A DNA stretch of 64,000 bases from Diospyros lotus (lineage: Eukaryota; Streptophyta; Magnoliopsida; Ericales; Ebenaceae): contig NC_068349.1 of assembly GCF_014633365.1 (NCBI RefSeq), positions 26,798,753 to 26,862,752 on the forward strand, written 5' to 3'. Position 1 is the first letter of the stretch, and every line of letters starts with the position of its first letter. The position numbers were made by a program, and so were the translations under genes. The notes beneath the pieces are model-generated. The model made no database searches. It worked only from the letters and a program-made list of their open reading frames with translations, and was not told the origin of the DNA. Shown piece by piece: positions 11,770 through 23,821 of the stretch.

Positions 11770-12721
11770 TCTTGATTAGTCAAGATGCTATATTCTTGGA
11801 GAAATATTTTCTTTAGAAAGGTGGCATCGGGAGGAAAAGTAGATTCGAAATAAGTGTCTTTCGAGTCATAGATCTAACTTAGTTAGGAGGATGAGCCAGT
11901 CGGTCCGTCAAATGTCATCCCTGAGGCACTTCATAAGTCAAGTAATGTATCTTGCCCTCCAGAACAGTATGGATTTAGTATGGAGGTGATGCAAGAAGTG
12001 TTCCTGTATGGAAATGGAGATAAAGTAGTTGATCCTGTCACCTATGAAGAGGTGATATCTGATATCGATTTCAATAAATGATTGAAAGCTATACAAATAG
12101 AAATAGAATCTATGTATTTCAACTAGGTCTAGACTCTAGTGGATCCACTTAATGAAATTGTTTTCATAGGTTGTAAATGGATCTATAAGAGGAAGGTCGA
12201 TGTTAATGGGAAAGTGTAAACCTTCAAAGCGCGACTAATGGAGAAAGGGTATCGCCAGTGTCAAGGAGTTAACTATGAAGATACCTTCTCGTTGGTTGTT
12301 ACGCTTAAGTCCATCATGATTATACTAGCCATTACCACACACTTTGACTATGAGATATGGCATATGGAAGTTAAGACGACGTTCCTGAATGGTTATCATG
12401 AAGAACATATATTCACGGAATAGTCACAAGGATTTGAGTCCGCTGATCCTAGCAAAGTATGCCAGCTAAAGAGGTTCATTTATGGTTGCAAGCAAGCTTC
12501 ACATTCTTAGAATATCTATTTTAATTCTAAGATTAAAGAGTTTGGTTTCATAAAGAATCTAGATGAGCCTTGTATATACAAGAAGGTAAGTGGGAGCGCG
12601 AGAGCCTATCTTATCCTGTAAGTGGATGACATTCTCCTTATAGGGAATGATGTTAGTATGTTGATGTCAATTAAGGTTTGGTTGTCTAGTAAATTCTTTA
12701 TGAAAGATTTGGGAGATGTGA
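11770..12721 (+). pseudogene. Ty1/copia reverse transcriptase (host copia body, part 2)
   Basis: Continues the integrase C-terminus (SQDAIFLEKYF), then the RVT_2 domain: DPVTYEEVISDIDF, GCKWIYKRKVDVNGKV, KGYRQCQGVNYEDTFS, EVKTTFLNGYHEEHIF, KEFGFIKNLDEPCIYKK. The catalytic YVDD reads stop-VDD-ILLIGND because the Tyr codon is TAA (near 12619). Other stops fall near 12079, 12126, 12217, 12421 and 12508. It is cut at MKDLGD by the LTR starting at 12722, and the frame resumes at 15283. Dead. Confidence 0.9.
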
Positions 12722-15277
12722 TGTAGCATCCCAAAAATTTGGAGACAAGTACAAATAATTAATTTGGGTGTTTGAGAATATTTTAGAATATTTGAAAATT
12801 TTTGAGAAAATACTTATTTATGATATTTTGAAGATATAGAAAATTAAGGTGATTAATTAAATTAATTGGAAGTATTTATGATAATAATAAAATAAAATAT
12901 AATAATAATAATAATAAAAGAGTTAATCAAATTAAATTAAATTAAACTAATTAGTTAATATATATATATATATACTTGTTCATGTGAGTGTGTGCGTGGC
13001 TGCTTCCCAGCCAATTCCTTTTGTGGCCTTAATGCCACTTGAATGGTGTATATATATATATTTGCATGTGTGTGCGCGTGGCCCATCCTTGGCCGTTTCT
13101 CTTTGTGGCTTATAGGCCACTTGAATTTGGTATAAAAGGCAATCTTGGGCAGCAAGCAGAACGTGAAGATTGAAGCCTAATTAGAGTGGAGAAATTAAGG
13201 GATTGAGAGGGAGAAAGAAGGGATCGGCCAACAGCAAGCGAGGATGATTTTGAGGAAGAACACGCAGCAACTGAAAGAGAGGAGAGGAGAAGAGGGGAAA
13301 AAGCAAGGAAGTTTGGGATTTTTCGGTGTTTAAAATATTTCGGTAAGTGAGTAAAATTACTAAAAGTGTTATATATTAAAACTATAGGTTTTTCGCGGTT
13401 AGATTATGCAGATTATGTGACTAGATTTAATTTATTGAAGCTGTTATCTTGTTATTTTATGTAGAACGTTTTAATTCGCATCGGGAGCACAAAAGAGGCT
13501 GAAAGCAGCCGATTCCAGGCAAGCTCCTAACCTTTTCCTCGCATTATTTATTTCCCATAATAGTCTTCGAGGTTTCTTGTACTCAAAACCCTCCCTCATC
13601 TTAATTCGGTTCCACGCATTAATAATATTACTCTGCGTGGAAACCACCCTATGATTTATATTTTATTAATGAGGTTATTGTTGATGGAATAAATTAAGCA
13701 AGGATATCTTGGTGTCTTTCATTTTGACCGTTACGGAGCCTTGTATCGCTCCGCTTCCATTGGGAATGATGCCAAACCCACTGGGGTTAGGTTCTTAGAA
13801 AATGATATGATATTATGAAAATATGTTAAAAGTCTATTATGTATGTTGAGATGGTTTTCTGCGAATGAGAAGAAATGAGAATGGTATCATGATGTTATGT
13901 GGTTATGTACATGAAGGGTTATGGAGAAATGTTATATAATGTTAAGTTTGAAAGATATAAAGTTAATAGTATCAGTAAGTGTGTCTAAGGGTATGGGTAC
14001 AAAGCCACTGACTGTCAACTGTGGGTCGTGGCAGTTGATGGCTGGATGTATGGGCGTTAGTCATCGACTGTTACGATAAGCGCTAGACGGGCCAGAAAAG
14101 CTGGTACTACCAGATTCTCGCCTTGGCTTGTGCATATCATGATGTGTGTGCTGTATAGGGATTGGGTTGCATTCACTTGAGGACATGCTTTGTGTGTGAT
14201 GGGATGTGTGAGCATCTGCATGACCCGGTTGGTCTAAGAGTTAACTTGGGTTCTTTAGGTGAGCCGGTGCATTTAGAAGCATATCACATGTGTGAATTCT
14301 TATGTGTGGGCGTAGCATGGACTGATGTTTGGTTTATGGGGGCCTTGTCATCACGTTTACAAAAGCCGTTGCATTTCCTATTTGTTGCACTACATGGTGA
14401 GAATGTGCAGTTTTAAATGTTGAGTATGGGTGGTGGATGTGGCCACGGTAAGACCGGGGGTGAGAGTCCCACGGCGGCATGGTCCACGACGTGGTCATAG
14501 TAAGACCTTGGGTTAGAGTCCCACGGCGGCGTGGTCCACAGAAAGATCGGGGGTTAGAGTCCCACGGCAACAACAAGACCGGGGGGTTAGAGTCCCACGG
14601 CAACGAAAGGATAAGACAATAATGACAGGGAAATTGACGTGAAAGGGAAACGGAATGGTAGCCTATGGAAGGCTACCAACAGGTATGTATGTGGGACTTG
14701 AGTGCTAATGTGTGTTTTATGTGGGCCCCAAGGGCCGTCTATGTGAAGTTTATTGTATGTTTATGCATCTAGAAGTAAAGCAGGTATTGGGCATGGCATA
14801 ACATGATGTTGCATTGGCATGAATTGCATGGGGTGTTATGGGAAGAGTCAAATCCTAAACCTGTAGCCTTTCTTTCATGAGCTTGCTGAGTCTCACGACT
14901 CACATTTGTTTTCCATCATTCCAGGTAAGAATCGCTTGAGATAGTAGGTACGTTCAACGGGGTTTGGGTCTAAACTGTCGTGTCATGATAGCAAGTGTAG
15001 AGCTCTCCCGAAACTAGATCTTGGGTGTCGTTGTACTTCTATTAAGGTTAATGTTCACGTTTTTTTGAGATTGCCGTATGTTATGTAAGCCCAGGTGGGC
15101 CCAAGAGATGAATGATTTTGTAAAGATGTTTATGAGATGTTATAATAAAAAAAGATTATGATTTTAATAGGGGTTGTGTGTGAGTTGTAAATGCGTCATT
15201 GTTCGATATCATTTAATTAATGATCCTCTCACGGATCCTCTATCCGCGGTAGGGGCTCCGGGAGGCGGGCCGTTACA
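12722..15277 (+). mobile_element. Solo LTR, TGTAGCATCCC type
   Basis: Termini TGTAGCATCCC and GGGCCGTTACA, with near-identical duplications TGTGA (12717-12721) and TATGA (15278-15282). Removing it rejoins the RT sequence LGD-V-TYIL. A TATA box (GGTATAAAAGGC) lies near 13130, followed by a purine-rich leader. Long LTRs with TGTAACRCCC-like starts are typical of Del/Tekay chromoviruses, but that lineage is inference. No ORF of note. Confidence 0.8.
14440..14605. repeat. Short tandem repeat in the solo LTR
   Basis: Four imperfect copies of AAGACCGGGGGTTAGAGTCC followed by CACGGC, at irregular 35-65 bp spacing. Confidence 0.75.
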
Positions 15278-15282
15278 TATGA

Positions 15283-15429
15283 CCTACATCTTGGAATCTA
15301 TGTCTAAAGAGATAAAGCGAGGAGATGGATCAGTCTTTCCCAAAGCCTGTACATTGACAATATGCTAAAGAAGTTTAGTATGATGAACTCCAATAAAGGG
15401 TTAATACTCGTTCGGCATTGAGTTTCACT
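15283..15429 (+). pseudogene. Ty1/copia RT C-terminal part (host copia body, part 3)
   Basis: Continues from 12721 as TYILESMSKEIKRGDGS, then a frame-shifted stretch matching the usual YIDxxLKKFSM...GxIPxRHG region near 15345-15429. It ends at the HxVSL position and resumes at 18781. Stops and a frameshift are present. Confidence 0.7.
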
Positions 15430-15488
15430 TGATGTGCTAATATTTTCTACATATGTTCTATGTTATTCTTACTTAATTTTACGCTTAA

Positions 15489-15882
15489 CTAGTTCTTCAC
15501 CCATGCAATGCACAAAAAATGAATTCACAAACGGAGACATAAAATAGATATGAACTTTCAATAAATATTGGAAACACCACAATTTAGTTTTATTAGATTC
15601 TAAATATCATAAGAAATGAAATTTATAATAAGATTAAATATTATAAATTTTGAAAAACTTGTTTGAATACAACGTTTGTGGTTGAGTTTGTTTGTTCTTC
15701 TTTCTTATCACATATTAGTATTTTTAAACCATTCCAACTTGTAACTCTTGATACAACTATGTATAATTGACCATGACTGAATACTAATTTTTTCAAATAA
15801 AGTCTTACATACAACAATGATTGCCCCTGACTTTTGTTGATGGTCATAGCGTAGGATATAATCAAAGGAAATTGACTTTTGT
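15489..15882 (-). mobile_element. Helitron 3' end fragment
   Basis: On the minus strand the helicase remnant is followed by about 150 bp ending GTGCATTGCATGGGTGAAG then AACTAG|T. That is a degenerate hairpin followed by a CTAG terminus next to T, as expected of a Helitron 3' end inserted between A and T. The 5' TC end was not found. Confidence 0.6.
15641..15882 (-). pseudogene. Helitron RepHel helicase C-terminus (PIF1-like)
   Basis: The protein on the minus strand reads YAMTINKSQGQSL, then LYLKKLVFSHGQLYIVVSRV and SWNGLKILI, and ends NVVFKQVFQNL. This is the last segment of the PIF1-like superfamily 1 helicase domain of plant Helitrons, which unwinds DNA during rolling-circle transposition. 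Only about 80 residues remain. Upstream coding is lost at the border with the tandem repeats (near 15882), and no Rep endonuclease or helicase motif I is present. Non-functional. Confidence 0.85.
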
Positions 15883-17245
15883 TGAGGGATTAATTGATGA
15901 GAAGATATGACGAAAAATATTTATTTTTGATTAATTAATTACATTGAAAAACTCATTGGATATTACTGATGCACGTTTTTCAATTTTTAATATCAGATAA
16001 TAGACAATCTATACGCAAAAATCGAACAGTCTATGATCTGAATATTGTATAACACATTTTCAAAAGGATTCAATAACACGTTTTTAACTGGAAGGAGTAT
16101 TACTTCTTGAAAAAAAACTAAAGACAACTTTTTGGTGAGAAACTATGTGCAATTATATTGAAAATATGAATTTTGATTTATGCTATTGAAATTTAATTTA
16201 TGCAATAATAACAAATCATTGAAAATATTGAAAATATTAAAAAATATGGACAAATTGTTATGACTTAATTAATAGTTTTAAGTTGTCTATTCATATTTCT
16301 CAGAAATAATATTTATTTTTTTATTGATTGAGGGATTAATTGATGAGAAGATATGACAGAAAATATTTATTTTGGATTAATTAATTACATTAACACGCCC
16401 ATTGGTTATTACTTATGCACGTTTTTCAATTTTCAATATCAGATAATAGAGCAGTCTATACGCGAAAATCGAACAGTCTATGATCTGAATATTGCATAAT
16501 ACGTTTCAGAGATATTCAATAACACGTATTTAACTAGAAGGAATATTATTTCCTAAAAAAAAAAAACTAAAGGAAACGTTTTGGCGAGAAACTATGTGCA
16601 ATAATATTGAAAATATGAATTTTGATTTATACTATTGAAATTTAATTTATGCAATAATAATAAATCATTGAAAATATTAAAAAGATTAAAAAATATGGAT
16701 GATTTTTTATTACTTAATTAATAGTTTTAGTTGTCTATTCATATTTCTCACAAATAATATTTATTTTTTATTAATTAATAACATTGAAAAATTCATTGGT
16801 TATTGCTGATACATATTTTCCAATTTTTAATATCATATAATAGAGCGGTCTATGCGCAAAAATCAAATAGTTCAGAATCTGAATGTTGCATAACACGTTT
16901 TCAGAGAGATTCAATAACATGTTTTTAATTGGAAGGAATATTACTTCCTGAAAAAAAAAAATTGAAGGTAGTTTTTTGGTGGGAAATTGTGTGCAATAAT
17001 ATTGAAAATATGGATTTTGATTTATACTATTGAAATTTAATTTATGCAATAATAACAAAACATTGAAAACATTAAAAAATATGGATGACTTTTTATAACT
17101 TAATTAATAGTTTAAGTTGTCTACTCATATTTTTCAGTAATAATATTTATTTTTTAATTAATTGAGAGATTAATTGATGAGAAGATATGACAGAAAATAT
17201 TTATTTTTGATTAATTAATAATATTGAAAGACTCATGCAAATTTA
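15883..17245. repeat. Tandem repeat, about 445-bp unit, three copies plus a partial
   Basis: The GATTAATTGATGAGAAGATA start recurs near 15888, 16333 and 17167. A third unit from about 16776 lacks this start but keeps the rest. Each unit contains TACGCAAAAATCGAACAGTC-like and AATAACACGTTTTTAACTGG-like blocks. AT-rich, non-coding. Confidence 0.85.
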
Positions 17246-18780
17246 ATGCAAATTTTAGAGGCAGTTTTTAGATGGGAAACTATTTGCAAAAACTCTGTTA
17301 TTTTAATATATATTAAGATTCTCATGTTTTTATATGTTTTCTATATTAATTTTAAATAATTTATTATGTTGACAGGATTTGAAGGAAGAGTGAGAAAGAA
17401 GAGTAAAAATCATGGATTTCTGCTGCCAAGGGTTCGATTAAAAATAAAAACTAGACAAATTTGAATTTCAAAAAATTCTAAAAAAGATATATGTGAAAGC
17501 TCTATTTGCCTACTTTTTTACATTTCAAACGATGCATAAATCCAATTTTTCTATAGAAAATTATGGCTATTAGAGTGACAGAAGGTCAAAGTTATAAAAA
17601 ATCAGCATTACCTACAAATTTTTAATTTCATTTTCTCCAAGTTGGGTTGATTTATAGATGGATTAAGAGGCTTTTTAAGGGTTATTTGGGTTGCCTATTT
17701 CATAAAGATTTAGGCCCAATTAGACCTAAGAAGTCTAGCCCAAAAGCCTAATCAAATTAAGCCCATATCTTATAAAAATCCCTAAATTGTAATTCTTGAT
17801 ATTTTGAGGGATTATTTTGTATTGAGTATGGGACCTAAACTTTTGAGTGAACATGGTGGCATGAAATATGAAAAGGAAAACATGGAGAGAGAAACATGGA
17901 GGAGGAAATTAAGGAGTAAAACATGGTGGAGGAAATTATGGAGGTAGTGTATGGTTTGATCCATGTTTTAAGGAGAAAATTAAGAAAAAGAAGAAATGGA
18001 TGAGTATAAAAAGAGAAGGAAGGCTAGAAAATTGGGAGAGTTGGAGGTGAGAGAACTTGAAGGATTGGAGAATTGGAGCATTCTTAGTGGAAGATTTCTT
18101 GTATTTTCTTCAAGAATTGGTGACAACTTTTTTGGAGAAGAAAATCATACACATGAAAAGAGTTTCATTCTCTTATTCCATTTCCTTTAAATTCTATATT
18201 TATGTTCATTTGTTTTGTTATGGATTCTATCATTTGTAATATAAACTAAACTCTATAACTAAGGTGTTTTGATGTGGTCTAATTATAATAATTTGATTTT
18301 CATGGATTGATTTTTTTTATTCATGCAAGTGTTTATTATTATGCTTAATGCTATCAAATATTGGTCAATATTTGATTGATATGTTGATATAGATTTAGAC
18401 CAGAAGGAAAAATCTATAACTTGATCTAGATAATAAAAACCACAAGAATAAAATTGGAACGAAAGTAAAAATTTGACTTGTGTGATTAATTATCATTGCA
18501 TGAATAATTAAATTTGGATTGTTAACCATTTAAATTAAATTGGATTAATTAGGTGAAATCGAAATACCCTAGTGCTCTCCAAATCTTGAAACTCTCCATA
18601 TTTATTTTATGTGTTATTATTTTGTTTTCTTAAATCAATTCCCCTTAATCAATTGTTTAAATAACATTTGTGTTAATATAATTTTAGTAATTATCACTCA
18701 ATTCTCATGGGAATGATATTCTACTCACTACTCCATTACTTGTGCAATCCGTACACTTGCAGAAAATCACCATCACCACT

Positions 18781-19253
18781 CTTTAGGATGATGTCTCCAC
18801 AAACTCTAGGGAAGAGGCAACACATGGAGAGAGTTCCTTATGCTTCGGCTATGGGGAGCCTCATGTATGTTATGCTAGGTACGATGCCTGATATCGCATA
18901 TGCGATAAGTGTTACCAGTAGATATCAGTCTAACCCAGGTGATAAGCACTAGGATATGGTTTTATCTTATGGAGGAAGTGATCTCCGTGTTAACGGGTTC
19001 ATAAATTCAGACTTCTAATTTGATGTGGATGATCGAAAATCTAAATTTGGGTTTGTATTTGTTTGAATGGTGGAGTAGTTAGTTGGAAATGGTCCAAGTA
19101 GGATATAACTGCGGATTCTACCATGGAGGCAAAGTATGTTACGACATGTGATGCAAAGGAAGATATTTGGATGAGGAAGTTCATTTCTGAACTGGAAGTG
19201 ATTTCATCCATTAAGTTGTCGATATCTTTATATTGCGACAACAATGGGGCTAT
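18781..19253 (+). pseudogene. Ty1/copia RNase H (host copia body, part 4)
   Basis: Starts with MMSPQTLGKRQHMERVPYA and SAMGSLMYVMLGTMPDIAYA, followed by the RNase H region (YGGSDLRVNGF, DVDDRKSKFGFVF, MEAKYVTTCDAKEDIWMRKF, LYCDNNGAIV). Several stops and a frameshift lie between 18950 and 19120. Cut at AIV by the solo LTR at 19254 and resumes at 21333. Confidence 0.88.
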
Positions 19254-21327
19254 TGTAACGCCCCACTTTTCCAAATACACAACAACATGGAATATAAGCA
19301 GACATCACCTATGGGCGTTATGGAAACCCTTACCAATGGAAGCGTTGGATCAAACCTGAAAGATTAACCAAAGCTAAATAAAAAAGGATTTTCACTAGAT
19401 TTCCTTTACAAGCACAAGAAATGCATATGACCTTCAATACTCCAAAAAACAATACATCACATGAGTGCAGGGACAATTGCAGGACACTGACACACATGCA
19501 CTTCTTACAACTTTGAGTATCCTAGCTGTTATTCACAATGCATTATTCGAAAACTTCCAAAATCCAACAAACAACTCTTACCATGTTCAATACATAGTAA
19601 CCCCGACTTACACCCTCAACAACATATAAGGTAAAACCAACCCTTACATAACCCTTGTTTATACACTGCAGTACATAATGCTCAAATAAATCCAAAGGTT
19701 ACATAAGATCCATAGCACATGAACAACATGGGGTTAAACTAAACATCAACCTCCTCGTAGCCTTTTCTCCTGCTTGTCTCCGGGGTACCTGGCATGCTAA
19801 TATACCTAGGACATTGAATGTCCCAGGGGCATCAACCCAAATTAGATATTGACATCTAAGTGAGTGACTCAGAAAAGGAAAGTACATGCGTGCAAATGCA
19901 ATAATGTCATTATGAAATCCACCCCTGTGGTAGCAATGCCAAGGTGTTGCAATCACCCCCGCAGTCATCATAGTTACCCCTAGCTCACCTTAAAAGCACG
20001 AGTTCTTCCATGATGGCCTAACAACTAGCCACAGTCACCAACACAAACATGATATATGACAAAGCAGAAGGAATATGCATAGCCAAGGGAAAATATGACA
20101 TGTAAGCCACGAAGGCATGATATGCAAGCTAACATCCACACACAAGTGAAGCAAAAAGTGCTCAAAGTGTCACAAAACATGCAGGAATCACTCACCTTGA
20201 TCGGTTACCTTAGGAAGCACGGTTTACAACGAGCAGAATGGGTTTTCTCGCAGTTTTTCTTACTGCTTGGCACGAACTTCGGGAAAGACCCGAAAATTCT
20301 GTCAAGGCTTATTCTCCCTCGAATTTCTCCCTTCTTTTCGACAGCATTTCCTCCCTCAAACTCTCTTCCTTTTCCTCCTTACTTGGTTTCCAAAATGAAT
20401 AACCCCAAAGCCCTTATTTATAAGAAACTTCGGCGAACCAAATCGCGCCACCTGTCGTGTCATCATTCCATCCATGAGTATCCAATTAAAATATGCCATG
20501 TGTCCCTAGGGATTTGTGCCTCCACATGTTTAATTAGATTTTCAAGATTCCCCATCATTACATCCCACACGGTAAATTACATTTTCTACATCCCATCATT
20601 ACACATTTAATTAATAACTACATCCCACATGGTTAATTGCATTTTCCACATTTCTCATCATTACACTTCAAATCCTATCTCCAAGTGGCCAATGAATGCT
20701 TGCCACATGTCCTTAGGGATAAGGTTTGGAGACTTTTGCAAACTTGGAAGCTAAGTAAGTTTTTCATTAGCCAATCATACAATGCCACCTCAAAAGGTCA
20801 TTATGAGCCATCATGTGACCTTATCTTATCTTCCAAGTGGCTAATGGTTGATTGCCATGTGTCATTGAAGATAAGGCTTCATCATTTTTCCCATGTGCAT
20901 CCAACCCAAATGCACCACTCGTCTCTTAATTGAATTTAATAGAGTTTGGAATCCAAAACTCCATTTGATTTGAATTTGAAATCCATGATACCTTGAAGAG
21001 ATATTTTTAAGGTTTCAAGAACTACACATTGGCCCAAACTTTTCGAATAATTTGCATTTAGACCCTTGCAACTTAGTCCCCGGGCCATTTTTAATTGCAC
21101 TTTTTGGTCCCTAAAAAATGGATAAATTACACTTAGCAACCCAAGATTTTAGATAAATTACACTTTTACCCGAACTTCGGTATTTACGATTTTACCACTA
21201 GTTCAGAAACTGAACATTTGCCTCAAGGCTTCTATAATCCCTTGAAATGACATATTTCCTCAAGTATTAGAACCTAATAACCTCAGGTATTACATCATAT
21301 TTGAGTTTGAAAATCTGGGATGTTACA
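19254..21327 (-). mobile_element. Solo LTR, TGTAACGCCCC type, minus orientation
   Basis: Termini TGTAACGCCCCAC and GGGATGTTACA, with duplications GCTAT (19249-19253) and ACTAT (21328-21332). It interrupts RNase H and its removal rejoins the frame. On the minus strand a TATA box lies in TTCTTATAAATAAGG near 20420, giving the orientation. Open frames inside are not recognisable proteins. Confidence 0.82.
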
Positions 21328-21332
21328 ACTAT

Positions 21333-21563
21333 TGCACAGGCTGAGGAACCCAGGTCTCACCAAAAACCCAGGTCGACAACAACTTCCATCTTATTCATGA
21401 AATTGTAACATGTGGAGACGTTCATTAGAGAATGCATTGACCTACTGACTAAAGCTTTGACATAGGCTTAACTGGATTTCCATCTTCAAAAGATGAGTAT
21501 TGGATACCATGTAGCGATTTGATAGTTGTTGCTTATAAATTAACATTAGTGTAAATGAGAGTT
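21333..21563 (+). pseudogene. Ty1/copia RNase H C-terminus and PPT region
   Basis: Continues as AQAEEPRSHQKPRS and LLTKALT, the end of copia pol, with stops. A purine-rich stretch (GTAAATGAGAG, near 21551) precedes the 3' LTR at the position of the polypurine tract. Confidence 0.75.
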
Positions 21564-21865
21564 TCTTAGTGATAGTGCCCTAAATACTAGATTTACACTT
21601 CATGAGATGTAAGTGAGTATCACTTATGATGTATTCTTGATATTAATAAAAGGTCATAACTTCATTCATACTCTCCATCTCACCTTTATGAATAAGTCCC
21701 TAAATTTCCTGGTAGAGGTCATATTCTTAAGAGTTAAAAATAATGTGACAATGATCTTTAGTTCAAGATTTCTTAAAGGTATTCCCAGTCCTCAGATTTA
21801 TCAGAAGGGGAATATGGTTTTTGATTATGGAGTGGCACATGGGTTGCTACCATTGTTTAGCATGT
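21564..21865 (+). mobile_element. 3' LTR start of the host copia (truncated)
   Basis: Starts TCTTAGTGATAGTGCCCTAA and is collinear with the first 300 bp of the LTRs at 5665 and 23822. It stops at the CTACCATTGTTTAG position, where minus-strand copia LTR sequence begins. Confidence 0.75.
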
Positions 21866-23130
21866 GTAAGAAATAATAGACACCCAAGAGGGGGTGAATT
21901 GGGTTTCAAAAACTTTTCTTAATTTTAAAGACTCTTTGAATAAAACAGTTTGGATTTTTCAAACTATGAACACTAATTATTTAAATATATTCTTGACATA
22001 AAATGATATGAAATAATTGTAAAATAAATTCAATACAAGAAAATTGATCCTTTTTAAATTTTAAAAAGTTGTTGTTGGAGTATTAAAATTGATCTTAAAT
22101 TTGTTGAAATATAACTCTTGCTGAAAGTAGAATGAAAGTGTTAAAATAAAAAAAAAAATAAGCAAAGTAGCACACAAGAAGTTTTATAGTGGTTCAACTC
22201 AATCAGCCTACTCTACTCCCTTGGCTCCTCACTAAGGATTTAACAATTCACTATAGCCTTTTACAAGATTAGCTATAACCTCAACTTTTAATAGATGCAG
22301 TTGTAACCTCTGCTTTTAAATGGATCAGCAATAACCGAATACATAGCTTTTGCAAGGATTAACTAAAACCTTTTTACATTGCATTTTTTATGTGCTCAAG
22401 CACTAACCACAATAAAATAAGTGAAGAATATAAATCAAGCACTTTGAGAAGCTATTACAAGATTGAAATCAAATAATAAAGGTAGCTTCTCACAAATAAT
22501 AAAGCTATTACAAGATTGAAATCAAATAATAAAGGTAGCTTCTCACAAATAAAAGAGAGATTGAAAGATTAAGAAAATGAGCATTTTTTTCTCTCTTTTT
22601 CTTGTTGAAGACGAAAACTTGAAGAATCTTTTTGGCTCAAGATAGTAGTAGAAAGTATTCAAACAACAACCTTATTTCTTCATCTTTTTCTCCTTTTATA
22701 CTTCTTGTTAAGAGAATGAAATTTGCAAATACAACCTTATTTTTTCATAAAATAATCACTAAATATTCAAAAATCAAGAGCCATTATTTTGGAGCCTAAC
22801 GGTCAAAACTGTGCATTAAAATCGCTTGTAACGGCTAGTTTGCTCTATTTTTTAGCTTCAACACAATATTGGTCGACTATATTTTATCCTTACTCGAGTA
22901 AATTTGATCTTTACTCGACAATATTTGTTTATTAGTCAACTAAGTTTTGCCTGTACTCAATTATTCTTAACAGATACTTGATTATTTTTGTTTGTGCACA
23001 ACTTTGCAGAAATTTGAATTAAATACTCAATTATCACTCAAAATTAGTCGATTATTCATCAACTTTTACTCGACTATAAATGAAAAATAATTGATTATAA
23101 GAGAATAAAACCTCATAATTGAAAGAAATC
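21866..23130 (-). mobile_element. Ty1/copia LTR, minus orientation
   Basis: Begins with AGACACCCAAGAGGGGGTGA, the complement of the CAATTCACCCCC...CTTGGG LTR end seen at 55340. It contains the complement of the GAACCACTATAAAAC block near 22185 and of AACGGC near 22840. It includes a 52-bp tandem duplication (22449-22552). No coding sequence. Confidence 0.6.
22449..22552. repeat. 52-bp tandem duplication
   Basis: Two almost identical units, each containing AGCTATTACAAGATTGAAAT and ending TTCTCACAAATAA. Confidence 0.9.
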
Positions 23131-23428
23131 ATGGACACCTAAAAAGGGGGTGAATAGAGTTTTCAAAAACTTTTCTTGCTTTTAAGAATTTCTTTAGATA
23201 AAACCGTTTATACTTTTTCAAACTAGAAACACCAATGCTTTAAATATATCCTTAACAAAAAAATGTTATGTAAAAAGTGTAAAATAAATTTTATGTAAGA
23301 AGATTGATTCTCTTAAAGTGTTAGAAAGCAGCTTTTGAGAGTATTAAAACTGAAACTGGATTTGCTAGGAAAAATCACACTTGCTAAAATAAGAATGAAA
23401 ATGCTAAAGAAAAAGAAAGAAAGAAACA
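23131..23428 (-). mobile_element. Second, truncated copy of the same copia LTR end
   Basis: Begins TGGACACCTAAAAAGGGGGT and parallels the first 300 bp of the copy at 21886, then stops abruptly at the copia RNase H sequence. Head-to-tail with the previous copy. Confidence 0.7.
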
Positions 23429-23821
23429 ATGCAACACACAAACAATGTGGCATGCGATGTTGCAAAAGAGGTTGTTTGGATGAGGAAGTTCCTTGCTGAA
23501 CTAAAAGTGGTTTCGTCCATTGAGTTGCTGATATCTTTATATTGCGACAAAAATAGGGCTATTGCACATGCCAGGGAACCTGGGTCTCACCAGAAATCCA
23601 AGCACATAGAGCGGCATTTCAATTTGATTTAAGAGATTGTGGCATGTGAAGACGTGTAATTGCAAAAGATCGCGTCATTGGAGAATATCACAGACTCACA
23701 AACCAAAGCACTACCTCAGGCTCACCTTGATCACCACCTGGAAGGAATGGGTATTAGATACCAGGTGACTCTAGAATAGGTACTTGTAAGCTGTAAATTA
23801 GCATTAGTGCAAATAGGAAAT
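23429..23821 (+). pseudogene. Second Ty1/copia RNase H C-terminus and PPT
   Basis: Reads DVAKEVVWMRKFLAELKVV, LLISLYCDKNRAIA, then AREPGSHQKSKHIERHFNLI, EIVACEDV and TKALPQAHLDHHLEGMGIRY. This is the standard copia pol end. Stops occur near 23630 and 23657. The CAAATAGGAAAT tract (about 23810) precedes the LTR start TGTTAGTG at 23822. It is a separate insertion from the 4612-21865 body. Confidence 0.88.

Larger units (their letters stand above)
15430..18775 (+). mobile_element. LTR-like element TGATG...CATCA with inner insertions
   Basis: Inserted in the copia RT. The left end is TGATGTGCTAATATTTTC and the right end AAAATCACCATCA, flanked by TCACT (15425-15429) and CCACT (18776-18780). Removing it restores the copia VSL-FR-MMSPQT junction in frame, which fixes both ends. 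Its own sequence is 15430-15488 plus roughly 17246-18775, with no protein domain. The middle is Helitron remnant and tandem repeats. Probably a solo LTR; lineage unknown. Confidence 0.65.
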
